NCBI GenBank assembly: GCA_937927695.1
Contig: CALBRU010000409.1
Coordinates: 1 to 10,507 of the forward strand
Length of the DNA stretch: 10,507 nt
Source: an uncultured Thiomonas sp.
GTDB lineage: Bacteria > Pseudomonadota > Gammaproteobacteria > Burkholderiales > Burkholderiaceae_C
Direction of reading: 5' to 3'
In this document: positions 1 to 7,441 of the stretch, one piece after another
How the letters are laid out: each line of letters starts with the position of its first letter
Position numbering within the stretch: the first letter of the stretch is position 1
The notes under the pieces: model-generated
The model's database searches: none
The model's input: only the letters and a program-made list of their open reading frames with translations
Told to the model about the DNA's origin: nothing
Translations under genes and position numbers: made by a program

Positions 1-2235
1 GGCTCGGCTGGCAACGGCCCGCTGCATCTGCTTCGCCGTTATCGCTTGCAGTGGCAGCCCTTCCCGCGGGATCAATACCCCTATCAATATGCCGGCGACT
101 GGCAGCAGACCCGTCACTTCTATCCGAACAGCGTGGTCATCGGCCCGCGCGGTCAGCACGCCTATGTGACCGGGATGCTGGCCAACAGTCTGGCGCGTAT
201 CGACCTGCAGACTGGAGTGACCCACTATCTCAACGTGGGCAGCTACCCCTTCGCCGTCACTCTGGCCGATGGCGGCAAACGGCTGGTGGTGAGCAACTGG
301 GGCGGCAATGGCGTGACCGTCATCGACCGCGCAGCCTGGAAGGTGCTGGGCGCAGTGCCCACAGGCCCGGTGCTCGGTCCGCGCAGCGGCGCGGCCGGCG
401 CCCATCCCACCGCGCTGGCGGCGCAGCCCGACTCACCGAACGTCTGGGTGGCCGACGCCAACCTCGACCGCCTCGTCGCGGTGAACACGCAGACCCTCAA
501 AGTCGTGCGGGTGATCGACGACAGCCCCTACCCCGGCGCGCCGCCCGGCTCTTACCCGGACGCGCTGGCGGTGTCGCAAGGCAAGTTGTTCGTTGCCAAC
601 GCGGGCAATAACGATGTCGCGGTGTACGACCTCGCCAGCCGCAAACGCATCGCCCTCATTCCAACGGCTTGGTATCCCACGTCGTTGGCGGTACAAGGCA
701 ACGCCCTGTACGTTGCCAACGCCAAAGGCATGGGTAGCGGGCCGAACATCCACCATCAATGGGTGGGCAATTTCATGCAGGGCGTGCTGCAACGCATCGA
801 CCTGCGCGAGCTGCCCACACACGGCCCGGCCTGGACGCAAGCTGCCTTGTCGAACAACGGCTTCAGCGCCGCGCAGCGTCAGCAACTGGCGTCCGACAAC
901 GTCAAGGCCGCGGCCTGGCTGCGTGGCCACATCAAGCACGTCGTGTTCATCCTGCGCGAGAACAAGACCTTTGACGAAGACCTCGGCAAGTACACGGCAG
1001 CAGGCCATTGGGCCGACCCTGCGCTCAACCTCTACGGCCCGCGCGAGCTGCCCAACCTCTACCGCATGGCCGATCTTGGCGCGCTGTTCGTCAATTTCTA
1101 CGCCGATGGTGAAGTGACCTCGCAAGGCCATCAATGGACGACCGCCGGATCAGACTCCGACTTCCTTCAGCGCACTTGGCCGTTGTACTACTCCAATCGC
1201 GGCTATATCGCCAATTCGGGTTGGACGCAGTCGCTCGCACCCGGCGCCAGCGATGCGCGCAACCCCTACGCGATCTACAAAAATCTCTCCGCGCTCGGGC
1301 ATTGGAGCAACCCCTGGATCACCTACCCGGCCCGGCTGTTCCTGTTCAACGATCTGCTCGCACACAAAGTGAGTTTCGAGGACTTTGGCGAGTTTGCCTC
1401 GCGCAACAAAATCGGCGACATCTCGCCTGCACTGCGCGCCCATCTGGCTATGGACTACCCGGCCTGGGATCGCCTCATCCTTGACACCGACCGCGCCAAA
1501 GTCGTGGACAACTGGCTGCGCCATCACCCCTTGCCGCGCGTGCTCTACATCTGGCTGCCCGACGACCACACCGCCGGCCACCACCCCTGCCTGCCCAGCC
1601 CCGACAGCTATGTGGCCAACAATGATCTGGCCACCGCCCAAGTCATCCACGCCCTGTCCAAACTGCCGGGCTGGAAGCACACCCTGGTGCTGCTGACCGA
1701 GGACGACGCGCAGTCGGGCGCCGATCACATCGACGCCCACCGCACCTTCGCCGTCGCCGCCGGGCCGTGGGTCAAGCCCGGCGTGCGGGTCACGCAGCAC
1801 CTTTCGCAGGTCGATCTGCTGCGCACCATCGAAACCGTGGCCGACATTCCGCCGATGTCGCAATGGGACGCCAACGCTCATGTGCTTTCCGGCATCTGGC
1901 GCAGCACACCCGATACCGCGCCCTACCCCGTGCTGCCGTCTCAAGTGCCGATGCAGCGCAACCCCGGCGTCTGCCCGGCCGACGCCCCTTTTCGCGCACT
2001 GCCTGAAGTCGTGGTGCCGGGTGTCGGCCATGTGGCCCAGAGCGCTTCGCCCCCCGCTCACAGCTATACCCCAACCGCTTTGCTCAAGGTCTCCGGCCCC
2101 GAGCAGATGCGGCAGGAATGGCTGGCCAGCAGAGGCCCAGCGGCCTACGCCGCCATGCTTGCGCATGTGCAAGCCCTGGCCAAAGCACAGCGGCGACCTG
2201 TTTCCAGCCTGATTGCCGGTCAGGACGACGACTGA
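1..2235 (+). CDS. YVTN beta-propeller / phosphoesterase fusion protein (5'-truncated)
   Basis: The frame is open from base 1, with no stop upstream of the TTG at 46, so the gene almost certainly begins off the contig and 744 residues remain. Numbering below counts from base 1. Residues about 40-250 contain at least five beta-propeller blades (HAYVTG, RLVVSNW, NVWVADAN, KLFVANAGN, ALYVANA). From about residue 311 a phosphoesterase domain of the alkaline-phosphatase superfamily follows. It carries HVVFILRENKTFDED (E320, N321 and probable nucleophile T323), DDHTAGHH (521-528) and TEDDAQSGADHIDAH (566-580), which are the expected metal-binding and catalytic clusters. A helical tail ends the protein at TGA 2233-2235. 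Proteins of this architecture are usually exported and hydrolyse phosphate esters, but the signal peptide would lie in the missing part. Substrate is unknown. It precedes a TonB receptor and a PhoD-like phosphatase, suggesting organophosphate use. The domain call is firm; the substrate is not. Confidence 0.9.
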   Translation, partial: GSAGNGPLHLLRRYRLQWQPFPRDQYPYQYAGDWQQTRHFYPNSVVIGPRGQHAYVTGMLANSLARIDLQTGVTHYLNVGSYPFAVTLADGGKRLVVSNWGGNGVTVIDRAAWKVLGAVPTGPVLGPRSGAAGAHPTALAAQPDSPNVWVADANLDRLVAVNTQTLKVVRVIDDSPYPGAPPGSYPDALAVSQGKLFVANAGNNDVAVYDLASRKRIALIPTAWYPTSLAVQGNALYVANAKGMGSGPNIHHQWVGNFMQGVLQRIDLRELPTHGPAWTQAALSNNGFSAAQRQQLASDNVKAAAWLRGHIKHVVFILRENKTFDEDLGKYTAAGHWADPALNLYGPRELPNLYRMADLGALFVNFYADGEVTSQGHQWTTAGSDSDFLQRTWPLYYSNRGYIANSGWTQSLAPGASDARNPYAIYKNLSALGHWSNPWITYPARLFLFNDLLAHKVSFEDFGEFASRNKIGDISPALRAHLAMDYPAWDRLILDTDRAKVVDNWLRHHPLPRVLYIWLPDDHTAGHHPCLPSPDSYVANNDLATAQVIHALSKLPGWKHTLVLLTEDDAQSGADHIDAHRTFAVAAGPWVKPGVRVTQHLSQVDLLRTIETVADIPPMSQWDANAHVLSGIWRSTPDTAPYPVLPSQVPMQRNPGVCPADAPFRALPEVVVPGVGHVAQSASPPAHSYTPTALLKVSGPEQMRQEWLASRGPAAYAAMLAHVQALAKAQRRPVSSLIAGQDDD

Positions 2236-2275
2236 AATCGATTCACCCCGAAACGCCATTCAAACCCATCTTACG

Positions 2276-2297
2276 AGGCCCCGAAAGGGGCCTTTTT
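2276..2297 (+). terminator. Rho-independent terminator after the phosphoesterase gene
   Basis: A perfect 7-bp stem, AGGCCCC / GGGGCCT, closes a GAAA tetraloop and runs into a T tract (TTTTT at 2293-2297). It lies 40 bases after the phosphoesterase stop codon. The opposite strand has no T run after the hairpin, so it should work only rightward. It separates the phosphoesterase transcript from the receptor operon, which therefore needs its own promoter. Confidence 0.9.
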
Positions 2298-2330
2298 CAT
2301 GGCACGAAATCCCGCGTCTGCAGAAATACA

Positions 2331-2384
2331 ACGTCATCGTTCTGACACATGAATTCAACAGATTTTCACATCGTGTCTCAAAAA
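2331..2384 (+). promoter_or_regulatory. Candidate Pho-box promoter of the receptor-phosphatase operon
   Basis: At 2331-2348 the sequence ACGTCAT-CGTT-CTGACAC has the two-heptamer, 11-base-period layout of a PhoB box (consensus CTGTCAT, 4-base spacer, CTGTCAC). The heptamers match at 5/7 and 6/7 positions. A heptamer TTTTCAC at 2363-2369 matches at 5/7, spaced about two periods further on. Nine bases after it is CAAAAT (2379-2384), a 4/6 match to the -10 hexamer, at roughly the distance expected when PhoB replaces a -35 element. The receptor start is 32 bases beyond. This is pattern matching by eye. A PhoB matrix scan and phosphate-starvation transcript data would decide it. Confidence 0.45.
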
Positions 2385-2415
2385 TAACGAGTCCTTTCCC
2401 CCTTCTGCAACCACC

Positions 2416-4686
2416 ATGAAACCCGCCGTGCATTGCCCATCACAAAACCCACTCAAGCGATCAAACCTCAAACTCGCCGTCGCCCTCTCACTGGCATTCG
2501 GCGCCGCAGCGCAAGCCCCCGCGCAAACCAGTCTGGGCGAAGTGCAGGCGCAAGGACAGACCAGCGCCACAAAACCGGGGGACAGCTTTTTCCTGAAAGC
2601 ACCATCGGGCACGGTGACCTCCATCCCCGAAAAACAGCTCAACACCATCCAGCAGTTCAACCCTGAGGCCACACAGGCTCAAACCGAAATCACTGCCGGT
2701 CAGTTTCAGTCGCTCGACCCCACCGACTCGTTCACCCGCGGGCTGGAAAACATGCCCAATGTGGTCGTGAGCAGCGATGGCGACAGCATGAACGGCGACA
2801 CGGTTTACATCAACGGCTTCGGACAGAATCTCATCAACTGGACGCTCGACGGCATACCGCTGAACGACAACGACAGCTACGCCTTCTACACCAACGAGTT
2901 CATCCCCACGCGCTTGATCGCGGGGACGCGCTATTTTCCGGGAGCCGCTTCAGCCGCCATTCCGGGCCTTGCCGCATTTGGCGGCTCGGTCGAGACCTAT
3001 TCGCTAAACCCGAGCGCCAAACCTTCCGTTTCCCTGCTCGGCGGATACGGCTCCTTCGGCAAATACAACTTCGGCACCCTGGTCAACTCCGGTCTGCTCG
3101 GCGCCAACAGCGGCGCCCCGACTTCGCTGTGGTTCTACGCGAACAAAACCCATAGCGACGGCTATTTCGACAATACTCCCAGCGACCAGAAGCAATACCT
3201 GTTCAAGAGCGTGACCCAACTCGGCACCGGCGCGCTGACCCTGTTCTACACCCAGAACAACCAGAAGTTCAATTACTACGGCGGCTGCACCAAGGCCGAC
3301 TACGCCAAATATGGCGACACCTGCAACGTCTACCGCGGCAACCCGGTGGTCAACGGCAAACAAAACGGCCTCTCGCCCACCTACAACTACAACCAGTATC
3401 AAAACTGGCTGACCTACGCCAAATACGAAGCCACCTTCGGCAAGGTCACTGTCTCCAACCAGCTTTATTACTACCGGGGCAACGGCTACGGTGGCGGCGC
3501 CTACACCAACAGCGCCTACAACCTGCTGCAGCCCAGCGGCGTGTATGGCTCGGTCAAGGCGCCCGCGGGCGGGCTGTTCATGTCGCATGGCATCAACGAC
3601 ACCCGGCGCTGGGGCAATATTTTCAAGTTGACCACGCCCCTCACCGACAGCCTGGGGCTGGAAGCTGGCATCTGGTTCAACAAGAACGACACCACGCACG
3701 ACAGCCAGTTCATCAGCAGCACCACAGGCCAGTATCTGGGTTCGGTGTACAAAGAGCCGGTCTCGACCAAGCTCTACGAGCCGTATTTCAACTTTACCTT
3801 CAAACCCACCGACCGCCTGACCCTGCAGGCCGGACTGAAATACCTCAAGACCGAGCGCGACTTCATCGACTATGCGGCAGTCGCCAAATCCAAGGGCGCT
3901 GCGGGGCAGTACAGCTCCAGCTTCTCGACCACCATGCCCTCTCTCGGCGTGAACTACAAGCTGACACAGGGTATCAACGTCTACGCCAACTACACCCGCA
4001 ACAGCAATCCGCCGCAATACAACCAGTACTACACCGGCACCTATAACCCCGATCTCGCCCCGCAGAAGGCTACGACCTACGACGCTGGCGTGATCTACGA
4101 CTTCGGCATGTGGAGCGGCGGCGTGGATGTATTCCGCGTCAACTTCGACGACTACATCCAGAGTTTCCGTTACACACCGCCCGGCGCCACCCAGTCCATT
4201 TCCATTTTGGCCAACGTGGGCAAGGCTGTGAATGAGGGCATCGCCTGGCAGAACAATTTCCAGATCGACAAAAACTGGTCGGCCTACGCCAACCTGGGGC
4301 TGCTCAACGCGCAGTTCACCTCGGCCAAGGTGCCCATGCCGTATTCGCCGCACTCCACGATGGCGCTGGGCGGCATCTACACCGTCGGTCCGTGGCGAGC
4401 CAAACTGGGCGTGCGTCACACCAGCGAGGCCTACTGGACGGACTTCAAGTCCCCCATTCCGGCGCACACCATCGCCGATGCCTCGCTGCGCTACACCTGG
4501 AAGGGCGGCGACACGGTGCGCGGCTTGGGTCTGCAAAAAGTCAGCGTGGGCTTCAACGTGAACAATCTGTTCGACAAGCGCTACATCACCAAATACAACA
4601 CCGGCTATCCGGGCAGCGCAAAAGACCCGCTCATCAAATACAACCTGCCACGCAGCTACTACCTCAGCCTGGAGGCGCAGTTCTGA
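2416..4686 (+). CDS. TonB-dependent outer-membrane receptor
   Basis: This 756-residue protein has the layout of a TonB-dependent receptor. A basic N terminus (K14, R15, K19) and hydrophobic stretch (about 19-32) form a Sec signal peptide, with cleavage likely around residues 33-37. A possible TonB box (SLGEVQAQG) follows. The plug domain covers about residues 60-200 and includes the typical stretches YINGFGQNLINWTLDGIPL and GAASAAIPGLAAFGGSVE. The remainder is rich in alternating aromatic strands, as in a 22-strand barrel, and ends in LSLEAQF, whose terminal Phe fits the outer-membrane assembly signal. Cys291 and Cys303 are close together in a predicted exposed loop and could form a disulfide. 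No strong Shine-Dalgarno lies before ATG 2416; the start rests on the signal peptide. Such receptors import siderophores, vitamins, sugars or other ligands using TonB energy. The overlapping phosphatase gene and upstream phosphoesterase suggest a phosphorylated ligand, which is inference. Confidence 0.93.
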   Translation: MKPAVHCPSQNPLKRSNLKLAVALSLAFGAAAQAPAQTSLGEVQAQGQTSATKPGDSFFLKAPSGTVTSIPEKQLNTIQQFNPEATQAQTEITAGQFQSLDPTDSFTRGLENMPNVVVSSDGDSMNGDTVYINGFGQNLINWTLDGIPLNDNDSYAFYTNEFIPTRLIAGTRYFPGAASAAIPGLAAFGGSVETYSLNPSAKPSVSLLGGYGSFGKYNFGTLVNSGLLGANSGAPTSLWFYANKTHSDGYFDNTPSDQKQYLFKSVTQLGTGALTLFYTQNNQKFNYYGGCTKADYAKYGDTCNVYRGNPVVNGKQNGLSPTYNYNQYQNWLTYAKYEATFGKVTVSNQLYYYRGNGYGGGAYTNSAYNLLQPSGVYGSVKAPAGGLFMSHGINDTRRWGNIFKLTTPLTDSLGLEAGIWFNKNDTTHDSQFISSTTGQYLGSVYKEPVSTKLYEPYFNFTFKPTDRLTLQAGLKYLKTERDFIDYAAVAKSKGAAGQYSSSFSTTMPSLGVNYKLTQGINVYANYTRNSNPPQYNQYYTGTYNPDLAPQKATTYDAGVIYDFGMWSGGVDVFRVNFDDYIQSFRYTPPGATQSISILANVGKAVNEGIAWQNNFQIDKNWSAYANLGLLNAQFTSAKVPMPYSPHSTMALGGIYTVGPWRAKLGVRHTSEAYWTDFKSPIPAHTIADASLRYTWKGGDTVRGLGLQKVSVGFNVNNLFDKRYITKYNTGYPGSAKDPLIKYNLPRSYYLSLEAQF
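4671..4675 (+). promoter_or_regulatory. Ribosome binding site of the PhoD-like gene inside the receptor's 3' end
   Basis: GGAGG lies 10 bases before ATG 4686, within the last codons of the receptor gene. Together with the TGATG stop/start overlap it fixes the start of the phosphatase and suggests translational coupling. Starts further upstream in the same frame would lie inside the receptor gene and would lose the N-terminal Tat signal. Confidence 0.7.
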
Positions 4687-6098
4687 TGGGCGCGGCGCCG
4701 AAAACCTCGCTGATCCCTCCGACCCGCCGCGCATTCTTGCGGGGCGGTTTGGTGACTTCCGCGCTGCTGGCCACCGGGCAATGGCCCTTTCCTGCGGCTT
4801 GGGCAGAACCAGCAGATCCTGGTGCACTCTACGCCGGGCCGATGCAGGGCTATGTGGCCGCACGTTCTGCCGTCATCTGGGTGCAGACGCCCGGCGCAGC
4901 CGAAGTGGCGCTGGAGTATGCCCCAGAGAATCAGCCCGGCGAGAAAAAGCGCGCCGCGTCGGTTCGCACCCATGCGGCAGGGCAGTTCTGCGCTCATCTG
5001 GTCATGGACAATCTCTCTCCCGGAACGCGCTACCGCGCTGTGGCCTTGGTCAATGGCAAACCGGCTGCGAATCGCACCATCGTCGTGCGAACGCAGCCCA
5101 TCTGGCAGTTTCGTTCACCGCCGCCCGATGTCACCCTCCTGACTGGTTCTTGCGCGTATCTGAACGACCCGCTGTTCGACCGCCCGGGCAAGCCCTACGG
5201 CGGGGGCTACGAAATCTATGAGCCGATGGCGCAGGAAGGGGCCGATCTGATGGTGTGGCTGGGCGACAACCTCTATTACCGCGAGGTTGATTGCCAGAGC
5301 CCGCAAGGCATGGCGCTGCGCTACCGCCAACAGCGCGGCTTCGCCCCGCTGGATGCGTTTTTACGCTCCACCCCGCAGGTGGCGATCTGGGACGACCACG
5401 ATTACGGCCCGAACGACAGCGATGCGAGTTTCGAGTTCAAGAACGCCTCGCTCGATCTGTTCAAGACCTACTGGGCCAATCCGACCTATGGCGTTGGCGA
5501 CGTCGCCGGAGTATTCACCAAGACCAGCATCGCCGATGCCGATATTTTTCTGCTCGATGATCGTTGGTGGCGCAGCGCCGATGCCACCAGCCCAGGTGAC
5601 CACGGCAAGGTGATGTTCGGCCCGGCGCAGATGCGCTGGCTGCGCAACGCCTTGCTGTCCTCGCGCGCGCGCTTCAAGATCGTCGCCGCTGGCGGCCAGT
5701 TTTTCAACGACGACGACGCTTACGAGGGCTGGAACCAGTTTCCCGAGGAACGCGCCGCATTTCTCGGCTGGCTGCAGCAATACCGCATCCCCGGCTTGCT
5801 GTTTCTCTCTGGAGATCGGCACATCACCGAGCTGATCCGGTATCCGCGTCCGGCCTACGGCGGCAAGCGCGACTATCCCCTGATGGAGTTCACCTGCTCA
5901 CCGCTGAATTCCGGGCCAGCCAAAGGCGACGGCAATCCCAACCGCGTACCCGGCACGCTAGTCGCCGAGCGCAACTACGGCGTGCTCAAATTCAGCGGCG
6001 AGGGCAAGGAGCGGCGGCTGGAACTGCAAGCGAAGAACGTCGATGGCAAGCTGCTGTGGTCTCAAACCCTGGCGCTGGCCGATCTGGGCTGGAGCTAG
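4686..6098 (+). CDS. PhoD-like metallophosphatase, Tat-exported
   Basis: This 470-residue protein starts with a twin-arginine signal: TRRAFLRGG (residues 13-21), a hydrophobic stretch (20-31) and a probable cleavage site after AAWA (40/41). It should therefore cross the inner membrane already folded and metal-loaded. An N-terminal beta-sandwich region (about 45-138) precedes the phosphatase domain. The domain has the motifs of the PhoD family: GSC (154-156), WLGDN (191-195), WDDHDYGPND (235-244), LLDDR (289-293) and FLSGDRH (373-379). Known PhoD enzymes are phosphodi- or monoesterases with iron and calcium; the substrate here cannot be read. The gene overlaps the receptor stop by one base (TGATG), so the two are almost certainly co-transcribed and coupled. 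The phosphatase fold is clear; a different phosphoester specificity from B. subtilis PhoD is quite possible, so no gene symbol is given. Confidence 0.92.
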   Translation: MGAAPKTSLIPPTRRAFLRGGLVTSALLATGQWPFPAAWAEPADPGALYAGPMQGYVAARSAVIWVQTPGAAEVALEYAPENQPGEKKRAASVRTHAAGQFCAHLVMDNLSPGTRYRAVALVNGKPAANRTIVVRTQPIWQFRSPPPDVTLLTGSCAYLNDPLFDRPGKPYGGGYEIYEPMAQEGADLMVWLGDNLYYREVDCQSPQGMALRYRQQRGFAPLDAFLRSTPQVAIWDDHDYGPNDSDASFEFKNASLDLFKTYWANPTYGVGDVAGVFTKTSIADADIFLLDDRWWRSADATSPGDHGKVMFGPAQMRWLRNALLSSRARFKIVAAGGQFFNDDDAYEGWNQFPEERAAFLGWLQQYRIPGLLFLSGDRHITELIRYPRPAYGGKRDYPLMEFTCSPLNSGPAKGDGNPNRVPGTLVAERNYGVLKFSGEGKERRLELQAKNVDGKLLWSQTLALADLGWS

Positions 6099-6109
6099 GG
6101 CCTGCCGCC

Positions 6110-7309
6110 TCACCACGACGCCTCGCGCTCCGGGGTGGCGCTGATGCGGTGGATCGAGAGGTCGGCGCCGTTGAATTCCTCTTCGGCGTCGAGGCGGATG
6201 CCGAGGGTCTTTTTCAGCACGCCATAGACCACAAAGCCGCCGATCAGGGCCACTGTGATGCCCATCAGCGTGCCGACGATCTGCGAGGCCAGCGATACCC
6301 CGCCCAGCCCGCCCAGCGCCTTCATACCGAAAATGCCTGCGGCGATGCCGCCCCAGGTGCCGCACAGGCCGTGCAGCGGCCAGACGCCCAGCACGTCGTC
6401 GATCTTCCAGCGGTTTTGCGTCAGGGTGAACATCCAGACGAACAGCGCCCCGGCTACCGCGCCGACCACCAAAGCGCCCAGCGGATGCATCACGTCCGAG
6501 CCCGCGCACACCGCCACCAAACCGGCCAGCGGCCCGTTGTGCAGAAAGCCGGGGTCGTTCTTGCCCGCGGCCAGCGCCGCCAGCGTGCCGCCCACCATGG
6601 CCATGAGCGAGTTCACCGCCACCAGACCGCTGATCTGGTCGAGCTTTTGCGCGCTCATCACGTTGAAGCCGAACCAGCCCACGATCAGAATCCACGAACC
6701 CAGCGCCAGAAAGGGAATGGACGAGGGCGGATGTGCCGACATCTGCCCATTGGCGTGGTAGCGGCCGCGCCGGGCGCCCAGTAGCAGCACGGCGGGCAGG
6801 GCAATCCAGCCGCCCATGGCGTGCACCACCACCGACCCGGCGAAATCGTGAAATTGCGCGCCAAAAGTGGATTGCAGCCACTCCTGAATGCCCAGATTGC
6901 CGTGCCACACAATGCCCTCGAAAAACGGGTAGATGAAAGCGACGATGGTGAAGGTGGCGATAAGCTGGGGCCAGAACTTGGCGCGCTCGGCAATGCCGCC
7001 GGAGATGATGGCGGGAATGGCCGCAGCAAAAGTCAGGAGGAAGAAAAAGCGGGTCAGCTCGTAGCCATGATCGCGGGTGAGCACCTCATCGCCCACGAGA
7101 AAATGATGGCCGTAGGCGATGCCGTAGCCGATCAGAAAATAGGCAATCGCCGAGACGGAAAAGTCGGTGATGATTTTGGAGAGCGCGTTGACCTGGTTTT
7201 TCTTGCGCACCGTCCCCAGTTCAAGAAAGGCGAACCCGGCGTGCATGGCGAGCACCAGAATGGCGCCGAGAAGGATGAACAACACATTTCCGCTGGAGGC
7301 GTTTTGCAC
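6110..7309 (-). CDS. amt: Ammonium transporter (Amt family)
   Basis: This 399-residue, very hydrophobic protein (about 11 membrane helices) belongs to the Amt/MEP/Rh family and carries ammonium across the inner membrane. Key residues are present. The pore twin histidines are H163 (DFAGSVVVHAMGG) and H313 (LGVWPLHGLCGTWGG). D155 corresponds to the structural Asp of E. coli AmtB, W135 (EGIVWHGN) to its recruitment-site Trp, and the Phe cluster 88-90 and GWFGFN (211-216) to its Phe gate. The C-terminal tail LDAEEEFNGADLSIH (373-387) matches the cytoplasmic region that talks to the PII protein GlnK. The start is GTG 7309-7307, supported by AGGA nine bases upstream and an N terminus beginning directly before the first helix; it lacks the cleaved leader found in E. 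coli AmtB. No glnK gene lies beside it. A near-consensus sigma-54 promoter lies upstream. It converges on the PhoD-like gene with 11 bases between. Confidence 0.95.
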   Translation of the reverse strand: MQNASSGNVLFILLGAILVLAMHAGFAFLELGTVRKKNQVNALSKIITDFSVSAIAYFLIGYGIAYGHHFLVGDEVLTRDHGYELTRFFFLLTFAAAIPAIISGGIAERAKFWPQLIATFTIVAFIYPFFEGIVWHGNLGIQEWLQSTFGAQFHDFAGSVVVHAMGGWIALPAVLLLGARRGRYHANGQMSAHPPSSIPFLALGSWILIVGWFGFNVMSAQKLDQISGLVAVNSLMAMVGGTLAALAAGKNDPGFLHNGPLAGLVAVCAGSDVMHPLGALVVGAVAGALFVWMFTLTQNRWKIDDVLGVWPLHGLCGTWGGIAAGIFGMKALGGLGGVSLASQIVGTLMGITVALIGGFVVYGVLKKTLGIRLDAEEEFNGADLSIHRISATPEREASW

Positions 7310-7318
7310 GGTTGGGGT

Positions 7319-7322
7319 TCCT
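7319..7322 (-). promoter_or_regulatory. Ribosome binding site of amt (supports the GTG start)
   Basis: On the minus strand AGGA, in the context ATCAGGAA, lies nine bases before the GTG at 7309. No ATG in frame gives an equally good N terminus, so this site decides the start. Confidence 0.7.
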
Positions 7323-7346
7323 GATAAGAGTCAGACGCACAAAAAT

Positions 7347-7362
7347 AGCAAACTCCGTGCCC
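7347..7362 (-). promoter_or_regulatory. Sigma-54 (-24/-12) promoter of amt
   Basis: Read on the minus strand, the sequence is GGGCACGGAGTTTGCT. Against the sigma-54 consensus TGGCACGRNNNTTGCW every defined position matches except the first. The invariant GG (7361-7360) and GC (7349-7348) are exactly 10 bases apart. Transcription would start near 7336, leaving a leader of about 27 bases before the GTG. Sigma-54/NtrC control is the classic regulation of ammonium transporter genes under nitrogen limitation, so sequence and gene identity support each other. Confidence 0.85.
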
Positions 7363-7409
7363 ATAAAGAGCGCAGGACGCCCTTGTTTGGTTCACAACCG
7401 CTCACAAAC

Positions 7410-7426
7410 TGCGCATTTTCGGTGCA
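7410..7426. promoter_or_regulatory. Candidate NtrC enhancer site
   Basis: TGCGCA-TTTTC-GGTGCA resembles the NtrC dyad TGCACC-N5-GGTGCA. The right half is perfect (6/6) and the left half matches at 4/6. Its centre lies about 80 bases upstream of the predicted sigma-54 start of amt, a usual range for an enhancer. By-eye match; footprinting or a matrix scan would settle it. Confidence 0.5.
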
Positions 7427-7441
7427 TGACAGGGCTCGGCT

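Noticed and set aside
4392..4685. Upstream extension of the PhoD-like frame into the receptor gene
   Set aside because: It would put 98 extra residues before the Tat signal and overlap the receptor. The ATG at 4686 has a GGAGG site and a complete Tat signal.
3004..4863. Long minus-strand open frame opposite the receptor gene (619 residues)
   Set aside because: It is a GC-rich shadow of the receptor frame, with no recognisable domain and a composition full of Val, Gly, Ala and Arg.
7391..7405. TTCAC/CTCAC repeats as a second Pho box in the amt upstream region
   Set aside because: The period is 10, not 11, and the heptamers match poorly.
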